NCBI GenBank assembly: GCA_963775695.1
Contig: CAVZJU010000001.1
Span: 496,001-560,000 of the forward strand
Length of the DNA stretch: 64,000 nucleotides
Reading direction: 5' to 3'
Origin: DATBLE01 sp963775695
GTDB lineage: Bacteria; Actinomycetota; Thermoleophilia; Gaiellales; Gaiellaceae
In this document: piece by piece, positions 41,532-50,351 of the stretch
Layout: the number at the start of each line of letters is the position of its first letter
How positions within the stretch are numbered: the first letter of the stretch is position 1
Position numbers and translations under genes: made by a program
Notes under the pieces: model-generated
Told to the model about the DNA's origin: nothing
The model's input: only the letters and a program-made list of their open reading frames with translations
Database searches by the model: none

Positions 41532-43164
41532 GCTCCTCGAGCTTCAGGCGGAGGTCCCGCAACGGCCGGGGGCTGGCGACGTACGGGACCGGCTGCGGGA
41601 AGTTCTCGGGCGGCGGCGGGGACGGCGCGAACCACTCGAGCGTGTCCGCGATCCACGGGTCGTTGCCCACCCGGACACCGCGGCGCCTCGTCCGGAAGAC
41701 GTTGATGAAGAAGATCAGGATGCCGACTGCCATCACGCCGGCGCCGATCGTGGACGCCAGGTTGTACGCCTCCCACAGACCGCCGTGGTTGTAGGTGTAG
41801 ATGCGGCGCGGCATCCCCAGCAGGCCGAGGAAGTGCTGCGGCATGAACGTGAGGTTGAACCCGACGAACATCAGCCAGAACGTCCATTTCCCCAGCTTCT
41901 CGTTCAGCTTGCGGCCGAACATCTTCGGCCACCAGTAGAAGAGGCCGCCGAAGATCGCGAAGACCGAGCCGCCGAACATCGTGTAGTGGAAGTGCGCGAC
42001 CACGAAGTAGGAGTCGTGCACCTGCCAGTCGAGCGGGAAGGCCGCGAGGTAGATACCGGTCAGGCCCCCGATCGTGAAGATCGCGATGAAGCCGAGCGCG
42101 AACAGCATCGGCGTGTCGAAGATCAGGTTCCCACGCCAGGTGGTCGCGAGCCAGTTGAGGATCTTCACGCCGGTCGGGATGGCGACCAGCATCGTCGTGA
42201 TCATGAAGAAGCTCTGGAGGCCCCAGCCCAGCCCGACCGTGAACATGTGGTGTGCCCAGACCAGCATCGAGATGAAGGCGATGCCGACCGTGGAGAACGC
42301 GACCGCCTTGTAGCCGAAGATCGGCTTGCGCGCGAAGACGGGGATGATCTCCGAGATCATCCCCATCGCCGGCAGGATCAGGACGTAGACCTCCGGGTGG
42401 CCGAAGAACCAGAAGATGTGCTGGTAGAGGAGCGCGCTGCCGCCGGCGTCCGGAATGAAGAAGTGCGTGCCGACCTGGCGGTCGAGCAGGAGCATCAGCA
42501 GGCCGGCGCCGATCACCGGCAGGATCACGATCAGCAGGATCGCGTAGACCTCGATCGACCAGACGAAGAGCGGCATCCGCGTCCAGGTCATCCCGGCGGT
42601 GCGCATGTTGTGGATCGTGGCGACGAAGTTGACCGCTCCGGCGAGCGACGCGATGGCGAGGATGTGGAGCGAGAGGATCCACAGGTCCTGTCCGTGCCCG
42701 GGGCTGAACTGCAGCTCGGAGAGCGGCGTGTACGCCGTCCACCCCGTCTTCGCCGGGCCGCCCTTCGCGAAGAAGCTCGAGTAGAGGACGATCCCGCCGA
42801 GCAGGTACATCCAGTACGAGAAGGCGTTCAGCCGCGGAAACGCCATGTCGCGGGCGCCGATCATCAGCGGGACGAGGAAGTTGCCGAAGCCGGCCAGGAT
42901 CGGCACGACGACGAGGAAGACCATCGTCGTCCCATGGACGGTGAACAGCTCGTTGTACTGGTCGCGCGTCACGAAATGCTCGTTCGGTGTCGCCAGCTGC
43001 GCGCGCATGAACAGAGAGAGCAGGCCTCCGAGGAAGAAGAAGAAGAGGCTCGTGGCGATGTAGAGGATCCCGATCCGCTTGTGGTCGACGGTCGTGAGCC
43101 AGCTCGCGACGGACCCGCGCTTCCAGTCGGTGCGGTATGGCTGCGTCTCAGCCCTGGCCGCCAC
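41509..43164 (-). CDS. ctaD: Cytochrome c oxidase subunit I
   Basis: 551 aa, 12 membrane helices. WAHHMFTVG and HDSYFVVAHFHYTMFGG carry heme and CuB ligands, and FFGHPEVYVLILPAMGMIS holds the cross-linked His-Tyr segment. Heme-copper family A hallmarks are present. Overlaps ctaC by 17 bases upstream and ctaB downstream. No subunit III gene is found in this cluster. Confidence 0.96.
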   Translation of the reverse strand: MAARAETQPYRTDWKRGSVASWLTTVDHKRIGILYIATSLFFFFLGGLLSLFMRAQLATPNEHFVTRDQYNELFTVHGTTMVFLVVVPILAGFGNFLVPLMIGARDMAFPRLNAFSYWMYLLGGIVLYSSFFAKGGPAKTGWTAYTPLSELQFSPGHGQDLWILSLHILAIASLAGAVNFVATIHNMRTAGMTWTRMPLFVWSIEVYAILLIVILPVIGAGLLMLLLDRQVGTHFFIPDAGGSALLYQHIFWFFGHPEVYVLILPAMGMISEIIPVFARKPIFGYKAVAFSTVGIAFISMLVWAHHMFTVGLGWGLQSFFMITTMLVAIPTGVKILNWLATTWRGNLIFDTPMLFALGFIAIFTIGGLTGIYLAAFPLDWQVHDSYFVVAHFHYTMFGGSVFAIFGGLFYWWPKMFGRKLNEKLGKWTFWLMFVGFNLTFMPQHFLGLLGMPRRIYTYNHGGLWEAYNLASTIGAGVMAVGILIFFINVFRTRRRGVRVGNDPWIADTLEWFAPSPPPPENFPQPVPYVASPRPLRDLRLKLEERDARSTA

Positions 43165-44125
43165 CGAACCGCTCCTTCAGGTAGGTGGTCGCGGCCTTCA
43201 TGGTGTCGTCGTTCCAATCCTTGCCGACCGCGGGCATCTTGTTCTTGCCGTTTCGGAGCAGCTGCTCGAGGGCCTTCGGGTCGGCGACCGTGCCGTTGCC
43301 GACGAGGGTCGGGCCGTAGTCGCCCTGGCCGGCCAGGCCGTGGCAGGTGGCGCAGACGCCGTCGAAGACCTCCTTGCCGACCACGGGGCTCGCCCCGGTG
43401 TGGGCCGCGAGGAACTTCGCGTACGCCGCGGGCGTGACGACGTCGACCCAGCCGATCATGTGCGCGTGCTCCAGTCCGCAGAGCTCGGCGCAGCGAACCT
43501 CGAAGCTGCCGAGCTTCTGCGCCTTGAACCAGGTGTGGTTGACCCGTCCCGGGATCGCGTCGATCTTTCCGCCCAGAGCGGGTACCCACCAGCTGTGGAT
43601 GACGTCCGGCGACACCACGGTGAGCTCCACGACGCGCTCGAGCGGTACGGCCATCCGCTGGAAGGCGACCTGGTCCTGCGGGTACCGGAACTGCCAGTAG
43701 TACTGGTGGGCCTCGACCGTGATCTGCAGAGCGCCGCTTGCGGCGGCCGCCGGCGGCACGTCCTTGATCGTCGGCAGCTTCACGAACACGAACGCGGCGA
43801 TGCCCGCGAGGATCAGGACCGGGACGATCGTCGAGGCGGTCTCGAGCTTGGTCGCGCCGTGAATCTGCGCGCCGTCCTGGCCGCGGGCACGACCGCGGCC
43901 GCGGAACCGGACGATGAAGAGGATGAGCGCTCCCTCGACCAGGACGAAGATCACGCCGGTGACGGCCAGGATCACGAAGTACGTCTGGCGAATCGCGTCG
44001 GCGTTCGGCGACTCGGGCGTGACGGGCGCCAGCCCGGCGTCTGCGGCAGACGCCCCTGCGAAGGCGAGCGCGACCGCGAGCGCGACCGCGAGCGCGGTGG
44101 GCAGGGCGAGGAGCCGACGCGACAC
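43148..44125 (-). CDS. ctaC: Cytochrome c oxidase subunit II with fused cytochrome c domain (caa3 type)
   Basis: 325 aa: signal peptide, two membrane helices (about residues 48-75 and 98-118), CuA domain with SFEVRCAELCGLEHAHMIGW, and a C-terminal cytochrome c domain with heme motif CATCH and Met ligand in KMPAVG. The fusion marks a caa3 oxidase taking electrons through its own cytochrome. GTG 44125 lies eight bases after a TAGAAT box. Confidence 0.95.
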   Translation of the reverse strand: MSRRLLALPTALAVALAVALAFAGASAADAGLAPVTPESPNADAIRQTYFVILAVTGVIFVLVEGALILFIVRFRGRGRARGQDGAQIHGATKLETASTIVPVLILAGIAAFVFVKLPTIKDVPPAAAASGALQITVEAHQYYWQFRYPQDQVAFQRMAVPLERVVELTVVSPDVIHSWWVPALGGKIDAIPGRVNHTWFKAQKLGSFEVRCAELCGLEHAHMIGWVDVVTPAAYAKFLAAHTGASPVVGKEVFDGVCATCHGLAGQGDYGPTLVGNGTVADPKALEQLLRNGKNKMPAVGKDWNDDTMKAATTYLKERFGGGQG

Positions 44126-44139
44126 GACAGGGCATTCTA
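44126..44139 (-). promoter_or_regulatory. -10 box of the oxidase operon
   Basis: TAGAAT (44139-44134, minus strand) lies eight bases before the ctaC GTG, again leaderless geometry. The box overlaps the ATG of the divergent small gene at 44139. Confidence 0.45.
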
Positions 44140-44450
44140 TGGAGGTGGCCGAGACGAAGGTGCAGCTTCCCGCGGGCCTCGAGCCGCCCTTCGAGGTCTA
44201 CGTCAACGGGGTGCGCCAGCGGGAAGGCTCCGACTTCGTGCGGCGCGGCGACGAGCTCGTCTTTTCACGCCGGCTCGCCAACGAAGGGCGCCTCGGCTTC
44301 TGGCGCTGGACGTCGCTCTTCTTCGGGGTGGCCGGCACCTACCGGAAGCACGAGAGCGTCGACGTGGTGTACGAGGCCGACGGTCGGAGGATCGTCCGAA
44401 CGGGGTTACCCTACGCGGCGGACGAACCGATAGAGAGCGGGGAGAGTTGA
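44139..44450 (+). CDS. Hypothetical protein (103 aa)
   Basis: Not recognised. A soluble, beta-rich small protein with PPFEVYVNGVRQREGSDFVR near the start and WRWTSLFFGVAGTYRKHESV in the middle. The NGVRQREGSDF pattern recalls immunoglobulin-like or carbohydrate-contact loops, but this is weak. Start could be ATG 44139 or GTG 44145. It lies 13 bases from the ctaC start on the other strand and 14 bases before the flippase-like gene. Confidence 0.55.
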   Translation: MEVAETKVQLPAGLEPPFEVYVNGVRQREGSDFVRRGDELVFSRRLANEGRLGFWRWTSLFFGVAGTYRKHESVDVVYEADGRRIVRTGLPYAADEPIESGES

Positions 44451-44463
44451 TCGGTCGGGCCGC

Positions 44464-45507
44464 ATGACCACGAGAGCCAAACACCAGAAGGTGATCGCTG
44501 CTGCGCTCGACCTGGAGCGCCGCAACTTCCTGATCCTGCTCGTGGCGGGTGCCCTGGCGCTCGCGGCCGCGATGGGCCTGGCCGACATGGCGGGTTACAG
44601 CCGTCTCGTCGATGCCGTTCAGGACGTCGTCCCGACCTGGTTCGCGGTCTGTTTCGGCGGCCAGGTCGTCGCCTATGTCGGCTACGTCCTCGCGGTCCGC
44701 GACATCGCCCGTGTCGACGGCGGGCCGCTGCTCTCCTTCCGTCTCTCGATGCGGACCGTGGTCGCCGGGTTCGGCGTCTTCGCCGCCACGCACGCCGCGG
44801 GCGGCTTCTCGGTCGACTACTGGACGTTCCGGCGCTCGGGGCTGCGCCGGCCGGAGGCCGTCGCCAGGGTGCTCGCGCTCGGCGCGCTCGAGTACGCGGT
44901 GCTGGCGCCCGCGGCGATGATCTGCGCCGTCGTCCTCCTGTTCGGCACCGGCGGCCACGTCCAGCACGCGATGACGTATCCGTGGCTCGCGGTCATCCCG
45001 GGCTTCCTCGCCGCGCTGTGGGTCAGCTCGCCGAAGCGCGCGGAGCGGCTCTCCGAGCCAGGGCGCGGCGGGCGCCTGCGCCAGTGGTTCGCGCATTTCG
45101 TCGCCGGGATCGTCAAGCTCCGCCGCTTGCTGACGGCGCCGCACCGGCACGGGCTGGGCGTGATCGGAGTCAGCCTCTACTGGCTGGGCGACATCGCCTG
45201 CCTGTGGGCGGCGCTGAAGATCTACAACGCCGAGATCTCGACGCCGGCGCTGATCCTCGCCTACGCGACGGGCTACGTCGCCACACGGCGCTCGCTGCCC
45301 GCCGGCGGCGCCGGGCTGGTCGAGGTGATGATGACCTTCGCCCTCGTCTGGGTGGGCCTGCCGCTCGCGCCGGCACTGCTCGGAGTCATCACCTACCGGG
45401 CGTTCAGCTTCTGGCTGCCGGTGATCCCCGCGCTCGCCGCATTGCCCGCGGTCCGCCGCATGCGCCAGGACTTCCGCCGCGGCGAGAAGGCCTTCGAGAA
45501 AAGCTGA
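44464..45507 (+). CDS. Lysylphosphatidylglycerol synthase TM-region / UPF0104-like membrane protein
   Basis: 347 aa with about eight membrane segments. The C-terminal signature RRSLPAGGAGLVEVMMTFAL and LGVITYRAFSFWLPVIPALA is typical of the LPG_synthase_TM (UPF0104) family, whose members act as lipid flippases or as membrane parts of glycolipid and lysyl-lipid enzymes. No soluble catalytic domain is attached. The stop codon lies within the following hairpin. Confidence 0.75.
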   Translation: MTTRAKHQKVIAAALDLERRNFLILLVAGALALAAAMGLADMAGYSRLVDAVQDVVPTWFAVCFGGQVVAYVGYVLAVRDIARVDGGPLLSFRLSMRTVVAGFGVFAATHAAGGFSVDYWTFRRSGLRRPEAVARVLALGALEYAVLAPAAMICAVVLLFGTGGHVQHAMTYPWLAVIPGFLAALWVSSPKRAERLSEPGRGGRLRQWFAHFVAGIVKLRRLLTAPHRHGLGVIGVSLYWLGDIACLWAALKIYNAEISTPALILAYATGYVATRRSLPAGGAGLVEVMMTFALVWVGLPLAPALLGVITYRAFSFWLPVIPALAALPAVRRMRQDFRRGEKAFEKS

Positions 45508-45527
45508 AAGCGCTTCGCGCTTTCAGC
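45503..45527 (+). terminator. Hairpin after the UPF0104-like gene
   Basis: GCTGAAAGCGC-TTC-GCGCTTTCAGC, a perfect 11-bp stem with a three-base loop that includes the stop codon of the upstream gene. No T tract follows. It separates this gene from the amino acid ABC operon, whose likely -10 box TAGGCT is at 45543-45548. Confidence 0.5.
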
Positions 45528-45557
45528 GTGAACGGCCGTGGTAGGCTCGGCGTCCTG

Positions 45558-46397
45558 ATGCGCCGGCTCGCACTCCTCGCCGTCCCGCTGGCAGCCTTGG
45601 CGGTGACCGCCGCTGCGACGGGCAAGCCCGGCGCTGTTGGTGCGAACTGCCCGACGGTCGCGGGCGGGACGCTCACGATCGGCACCGACAATCCGGCGTA
45701 TCCCCCGTGGTACGGCGGGAACGGCGGGCATGGCTGGAAGATCAGCGACCCGTACAGCGGCAAGGGCTACGAGTCGGCCGTGGCGTATGCAGTCGCGAAG
45801 CAACTCGGCTACTCGAAGGCGAAGGTCAAGTGGGCGTACGTGCCGTTCACCAAGTCGTACGCGCCCGGGAAGAAGAGCTTCGACTTCGACATCACCCAGA
45901 TCTCCTTCACTCCGGCGCGGGCGAAGGTCGTCGACTTCAGCAGCTCGTACTACGACGTGAACCAGGCGATCGTGGTGCGGAACGGGACGCCGATCGCGAA
46001 GGTGCATTCGATCGCCGGCCTGAAGCCGTACACGCTCAGCGCCCAGCTCGGCACCACGAGCTATCAATTCATCCGCTCGACGATCAAGCCGAAGGGACTG
46101 AAGGTCTTCAACACCAACGACAAGGCCGTCTTCGCTTTGAAGAACAAGCTCGTCGACGCCGTCGTCGTCGACCTGCCGACGGCTTTCTACGTCACGGCCG
46201 TGCAGGTCCCCAACGCCAAGATCCTCGGCCAGTTCGCGAGCACGACGGGCGAGCACTTCGGGATGGTCTTCCAGAAGGGCAACCCGCTGCGGAGCTGCGT
46301 GAACAAGGCACTCGCCACCCTGAGGGCCAATGGGACGCTGAACCGGATCAAGAGCACGTGGCTCTCGAAGGTCGTCAGCGTTCCCGTGCTGAAGTAG
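45558..46397 (+). CDS. Polar amino acid ABC transporter, substrate-binding protein
   Basis: 279 aa, secreted (signal peptide LALLAVPLAALAVTAAATG). Family 3 binding-protein cues: LTIGTDNPAYPPWY, KGYESAVAYAVAKQLGY, FDFDITQISFTPARAKVVDF and HFGMVFQKGNPL. No lipobox Cys follows the signal, so membrane anchoring is not by a lipid. First gene of a three-gene importer; the closest known systems transport glutamine, glutamate, histidine or arginine. Confidence 0.88.
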   Translation: MRRLALLAVPLAALAVTAAATGKPGAVGANCPTVAGGTLTIGTDNPAYPPWYGGNGGHGWKISDPYSGKGYESAVAYAVAKQLGYSKAKVKWAYVPFTKSYAPGKKSFDFDITQISFTPARAKVVDFSSSYYDVNQAIVVRNGTPIAKVHSIAGLKPYTLSAQLGTTSYQFIRSTIKPKGLKVFNTNDKAVFALKNKLVDAVVVDLPTAFYVTAVQVPNAKILGQFASTTGEHFGMVFQKGNPLRSCVNKALATLRANGTLNRIKSTWLSKVVSVPVLK

Positions 46398-46437
46398 GGC
46401 CCTGAAGAGCGGTCGCCGCGCCCTCCTGATCGCCACC

Positions 46438-47205
46438 GTGAGCACGGTGGTGGTCTTCGCGGCGCTCGCCTTCGCGATCGTCTCGGCACCCGGGTGGGAC
46501 GCATTCAAGGCGGCGTTCCTCGATCCCCAGATCTTCAAGGCCGACTTCCCCGAGATCGCTCGCGCGTTCCTGCTCAACGTGAAGATGTTCTGCATCGCCG
46601 AGCCGATCATCCTGGCGCTCGCGCTGGTGCTGGCGATCGTCCGGGGGCTTCCAGGACCGGTCTTCGCTCCGTTCCGGATCCTGGCGATCGTCTACGCGGA
46701 CTTCTTCCGCGGGATCCCGACGATCCTCGTCATCCTCATGCTCGGGTTCGGCATGCCGGCGCTCGGCCTCTCGTGGCTGCCCACCTCGACGCTGTTCTGG
46801 GGCGTCGTCGCGCTCGTCCTCGTCTACACGGCCTACGTCTCGGAGGTGTACAGGGCGGGCATCGAGTCCGTGCACCCGAGCCAGGACGCCGCCGCCCGCT
46901 CGCTCGGGCTGTCGCGCCTCCAGGGCCTCCGCTACGTGATCGTCCCGCAGGCGGTGCGCCGGGTGATCCCGCCGCTGCTCAACGACTTCATCGGTCTGCA
47001 GAAGGACACCGCGCTCGTCAGCGTGATCGGCGCGATCGATGCCCTCCAGCAGGCGACGATCGACGAGCAGGAGCACTTCAACTTCACACCGTTCATCTGC
47101 GCCGCCGTTCTCTTCGTCGCGATCACGATTCCGCTCACCCGCTTCACCGACCACCTCGTCGCCCGCGACCGGGCGCGGCGGCAGGCTTCCGGCGCGCTCG
47201 CATGA
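46438..47205 (+). CDS. Polar amino acid ABC transporter, permease
   Basis: 255 aa with about five membrane helices. VYADFFRGIPTILVILML and YTAYVSEVYRAGIESVHPSQ precede the coupling loop AARSLGLSRLQGLRYVIVPQ. The GTG 46438 start cuts into a plausible first helix; the frame is open to CTG 46402, and a start there (KSGRRALLIA) would give a normal positive N-terminus. The stop codon lies at the edge of repeat copy D. Confidence 0.88.
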   Translation: MSTVVVFAALAFAIVSAPGWDAFKAAFLDPQIFKADFPEIARAFLLNVKMFCIAEPIILALALVLAIVRGLPGPVFAPFRILAIVYADFFRGIPTILVILMLGFGMPALGLSWLPTSTLFWGVVALVLVYTAYVSEVYRAGIESVHPSQDAAARSLGLSRLQGLRYVIVPQAVRRVIPPLLNDFIGLQKDTALVSVIGAIDALQQATIDEQEHFNFTPFICAAVLFVAITIPLTRFTDHLVARDRARRQASGALA

Positions 47206-47357
47206 TTGTCGCTCGCCCTCGGGCTCTGCCAGCCGGCCCGCTGCGCGGGCGTCCCGGTTCCCCCCGTGTGCCCCCCTCCCTAGTCATCGTCGTACCCCAG
47301 ACACCGTCCTCGGCCGTGCCCGCCATGTCGGTCGCGGCGGCGAAGACCTCTGGCCAA
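47206..47357 (-). repeat. Composite palindromic repeat, copy D
   Basis: Fills the gap between permease and ATPase of one transporter. Half of module 1 (CCGGTTCCCCCCGTG) and its CCCCCCTCCC flank are present, then GTACCCCAGACACCG and module 2 (GCCCGCCATGTCGGTCGCGG). As at copy A, the element begins at a GCATGAT motif that provides the stop of the upstream gene. It might alter the relative expression of permease and ATPase. Confidence 0.7.
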
Positions 47358-47374
47358 ACCGGGGGAGGATGCAT

Positions 47375-48127
47375 GTGAGTGCGGAGCCGGCTCTGCGGAT
47401 CGAGAACCTGCATAAGTCGTTCGGGCAGGCGGAGGTGCTGCGCGGAATCGATCTCGAGGTCGCCGAGCACGGGGTCGTGTGCCTGATCGGCTCTTCGGGC
47501 TCGGGGAAGTCCACGCTGCTGCGCTGCGTCAACCTGCTCGAGCCGATCGACGAGGGCCGCATCTTCGTCCAGGGTCGTGACATCACGGCGCCGGGCGTGA
47601 ACGTCAACGAGGTGCGGAAGGGGATCGGGATCGTCTTCCAGGCGTTCAATCTCTTCCCACACCGGACGGTGCTCTCGAACGTGACGCTCGGGCCGCGCAA
47701 GGCGCTGAGGCTCCCACGCGCCGAGGCCGAGGCGGAGGCGCTGGAGCTGCTCGGCCGCTTCGGTCTCGCCGAACGCAGCGACGACTACCCCGACCGGCTG
47801 TCCGGCGGCCAGCAGCAGCGGGTCGCGATCCTTCGTGCATTGGCGATGCGGCCGAAGCTGCTCCTCCTCGACGAGGTGACGAGTGCGCTCGACCCGGAGC
47901 TGGTCAGCGAGGTGCTCCAGCTGATCCGGGAGCTGGCCGAGGGCGGGATGACGATGGTGGTCGCCACGCACGAGATGAGCTTCGCCCGGGACCTCGCCGA
48001 CCGCGTCTGCTTCCTGGACGCCGGCGTCATCCTCGAGGAGGGGCTGCCGGAGCAGATCTTCTCGGAGCCACGCGAGCCGCGGACGCAGCAGTTCCTGGCG
48101 CGGATCGTCGCGGCCGGGCGACTCTAG
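47375..48127 (+). CDS. Polar amino acid ABC transporter, ATP-binding protein
   Basis: 250 aa, GlnQ/HisP type. Walker A GSSGSGKST, Q-loop VFQAFNLFPHRTVL, signature LSGGQQQRVAILRAL, Walker B LLLLDEVTSALDPEL. GTG 47375 is chosen because GGGGGAGG lies six bases upstream; the ATG at 47369 would leave no spacing. Completes the importer with the two preceding genes. Confidence 0.92.
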   Translation: MSAEPALRIENLHKSFGQAEVLRGIDLEVAEHGVVCLIGSSGSGKSTLLRCVNLLEPIDEGRIFVQGRDITAPGVNVNEVRKGIGIVFQAFNLFPHRTVLSNVTLGPRKALRLPRAEAEAEALELLGRFGLAERSDDYPDRLSGGQQQRVAILRALAMRPKLLLLDEVTSALDPELVSEVLQLIRELAEGGMTMVVATHEMSFARDLADRVCFLDAGVILEEGLPEQIFSEPREPRTQQFLARIVAAGRL

Positions 48128-48157
48128 AACGCGGCGGGCCTGTTGCACCGACACCGC

Positions 48158-48189
48158 GCGGGTTCCGGACGGGCGTCCGGACGACCCGC
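48158..48189. terminator. Hairpin between convergent ABC and aminosugar genes
   Basis: GCGGGT-TCCGGAC-GGGC-GTCCGGA-ACCCGC type pairing: a 7-bp perfect inner stem around GGGC with outer GCGGGT/ACCCGC arms and a small bulge. It lies between the stops of two convergent genes, which suits a bidirectional terminator, though T tracts are lacking. Confidence 0.45.
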
Positions 48190-48190
48190 G

Positions 48191-49270
48191 CTACCGCGCC
48201 AGCGTCACCTTCGAGAGTCCCCGCGGCTTGTCGGGGTCGAGCCCTTTCGCGCGGGCGACGGCGCCGGCGAAGAGCTGGCCGGGCACGACGGAGAGGAGCG
48301 GAGAGAGGAGCGGCAGCCGTGGCTTCGGCACGGGCACGTGGTACTGCGCGTCGGCGAGCGCGTCGGCGGCGGTGCCGCTCGCGACCACGGTTGCTCCTGC
48401 CGCGCGCGCCCGCGCGGTCGCGTCGACGACAGTGTCGAGCGTCTCGTCCTCGCTGGCGATCGACCAGACCGGGAACAGCGGGTCGAGGGCGGCGACGGGT
48501 CCGTGGGCGAGGTCGGTCGCGGTCAGCGGCTCGGCGGCGATCTGGCAGGTCTCCAGCAGCTTCAGCGCGATCTCGCGTGCGGTCGCGAACTCGGGCCCGC
48601 GGCCGATCACGAACATCCGCGCCACCGCCGTGAACGGGATGGAGAACGACCGCGCGAGCCGCTCGAACTCGGGGATCTGGCCCTCGATCTGGTCGGCGAC
48701 CTCCCCGAGCAGGCCGGCGAGCTCGTCGCACCGTCCCGCGAGGCAGCCGGCGAGCAGTGCGAGCGCGGCCAGCTGGTTCGAGTACGTCTTGGTGGCGGCG
48801 ACGGCGAGCTCGGCCCCGGCGCCGAGCGGAAGCACCGCCTCGGCCGCGCGGGCGAGCTCCGAGTGGGCCTCGTTCGTGACCGCGATCGTGAACGCACCAC
48901 CCTGCCGTGCCCGCTCGACGTACTCGAGCACGTCCGGCGTTTGCCCCGACTGCGACAGCGCGACGACCACCGAGCCGCGCAGGTCGACCTTCGCGCCGTA
49001 GTACACGAGCAGGCTGATCGAGTCGCGCGCCGCCGTCAGGCCGGGGAGCAGCCCGAACGCGTAGACGCCGAAGGACGCCGCGTTGTCGGACGACCCGTGG
49101 CCGACCATCCGGATGATCCCGGTGCCGTGCTTCATCGCCGCCTCGGCCACACGCGCGAACTCGGCACGGTGCTCGAGCAGGCGGCGGAGCGCGGCCGGCT
49201 GCTCGCGGATCTCGGCGAGGTACTGCGCGCCGCGCTGAGCCGGTGCAGGCACCGGCTCAGGCTGCGACAC
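48191..49270 (-). CDS. SIS-domain glucosamine-6-phosphate deaminase/isomerase-like protein
   Basis: 359 aa with two SIS domains, similar to the isomerase half of GlmS without the glutaminase domain. GTGIIRMVGHGSSDNAA, VVALSQSGQTPDVLEY, AVAATKTYSNQLAALALLAG and TATDLAHGPVAALDP are the sugar-phosphate-binding segments. In GlcNAc catabolic loci such proteins (NagB-II) convert glucosamine 6-phosphate to fructose 6-phosphate and ammonia. GTG 49270 overlaps nagA by 14 bases. Confidence 0.85.
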   Translation of the reverse strand: MSQPEPVPAPAQRGAQYLAEIREQPAALRRLLEHRAEFARVAEAAMKHGTGIIRMVGHGSSDNAASFGVYAFGLLPGLTAARDSISLLVYYGAKVDLRGSVVVALSQSGQTPDVLEYVERARQGGAFTIAVTNEAHSELARAAEAVLPLGAGAELAVAATKTYSNQLAALALLAGCLAGRCDELAGLLGEVADQIEGQIPEFERLARSFSIPFTAVARMFVIGRGPEFATAREIALKLLETCQIAAEPLTATDLAHGPVAALDPLFPVWSIASEDETLDTVVDATARARAAGATVVASGTAADALADAQYHVPVPKPRLPLLSPLLSVVPGQLFAGAVARAKGLDPDKPRGLSKVTLAR

Positions 49271-50351
49271 GGGCCTCGCCTCCGACGAGCACGCGCTCGA
49301 CCTCGAGCTCCTCGCTGAGGACGACGACATCCGCCGGGCCGCCGACCTCGATCCGGCCGACGTTCGCCCCGATCACCCGCGCGGGCACGGCCGTGGCCGC
49401 GTCGAGGGCAGCCTCGAGCGGAACGCCGAGCGCGTGCAGGTTGCGAACTGCCTCGATCATCGTCAGCACGCTGCCCGCCAGCACGCCGTCGCCGTCGCGG
49501 CGGACGACCCCGTCGCGCACCTCGACGGAGACGTCGCCGAGGCGGTAGGAGCCGTCGCCGCTGATCCCCGCTGCGGCGACGGCGTCGGTGACGAGCGCGA
49601 GTCGGCCGCCGGCCGCGAGCCAGACGAGCCGCACCGTGTCGGGAGCGAGGTGGACGCCGTCGAGGATGATCTGGACGGTCACGTCGGGCCGGGCCAGGGC
49701 GACTCCGGCCACGCCCGGATCGCGGTGGTTGAAGGGGCGCATCGCGTTGAAGAGATGGGTGACGGTGCCGACGCCGCGGTCGAAGGCGGCGTTCGCCTCG
49801 TCGGCGTTGGCGTCGCTGTGCCCGGCGGAGACGACGACGCCACGCGAGACGAGCAGGTCGACGAGCTCGAGCGCCCCCGGCAGCTCGGGTGCCAGCGTGT
49901 AGAGCCGAACCGGCCCGGCGGCGAGGATGCGCTCGAGCAGGTCGACGTCCGGGTCGCGGCGCGCAGAGGGAGGATGCGTTCCGAGCCGCCTGGGCGACAG
50001 GAAGGGGCCCTCGACGTGTGCGCCGAGGATCCGCGGGCCGCTGCCGCCCTCGACGATCTCGCCGAGCGCAGCGACCAGGCGATCCTCCGGCGCGGTGATC
50101 AGCGTGGGCAGGTACGCGGTGACGCCGGTCTCGAGCAGCGATTCGCCGGCGCGGGCGTAGCCGTCCGCGTCGGCGTCGAGGAAGTCGACGCCGCCGAAGC
50201 CGTTCACCTGGAGGTCGACGAAGCCGGGCGAGGCGATGCCGCGCCCGTTGGCGGAGAGGATCCCGTAGGCGGTGACGATCCCGTCCTCGATCTCGATGTC
50301 GCCGGGGACCAAGCGGCCGTCGACGAGCGCCCAGCGGACGCCGAGCCTCAC
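49257..50351 (-). CDS. nagA: N-acetylglucosamine-6-phosphate deacetylase
   Basis: 364 aa amidohydrolase. ASPGFVDLQVNGFGGVDFLD, LGAHVEGPFLSPRRLGTHPP (metal Glu), VSAGHSDANADEAN, VTHLFNAMRPFNHRDPG and LVTDAVAAAGISGDG (catalytic Asp) match NagA throughout. It feeds the SIS deaminase downstream. GTG 50351 overlaps the murQ stop (GTGA). Confidence 0.94.
   Translation of the reverse strand: MRLGVRWALVDGRLVPGDIEIEDGIVTAYGILSANGRGIASPGFVDLQVNGFGGVDFLDADADGYARAGESLLETGVTAYLPTLITAPEDRLVAALGEIVEGGSGPRILGAHVEGPFLSPRRLGTHPPSARRDPDVDLLERILAAGPVRLYTLAPELPGALELVDLLVSRGVVVSAGHSDANADEANAAFDRGVGTVTHLFNAMRPFNHRDPGVAGVALARPDVTVQIILDGVHLAPDTVRLVWLAAGGRLALVTDAVAAAGISGDGSYRLGDVSVEVRDGVVRRDGDGVLAGSVLTMIEAVRNLHALGVPLEAALDAATAVPARVIGANVGRIEVGGPADVVVLSEELEVERVLVGGEARVAA

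Noticed and set aside
40401..41705. 434-codon open frame opposite ctaB
   Set aside because: Highly charged Arg/Glu/Asp composition with no hydrophobic core, typical of the antisense of a membrane-protein gene; ctaB motifs on the other strand are unambiguous.
41224..43437. 737-codon frame opposite ctaD
   Set aside because: Antisense shadow of subunit I; low-complexity charged translation and no plausible start context.
48128..48190. CRISPR-like or attachment-site repeat
   Set aside because: Only a single hairpin is present; no repeated spaced units, tRNA end or integrase gene nearby.
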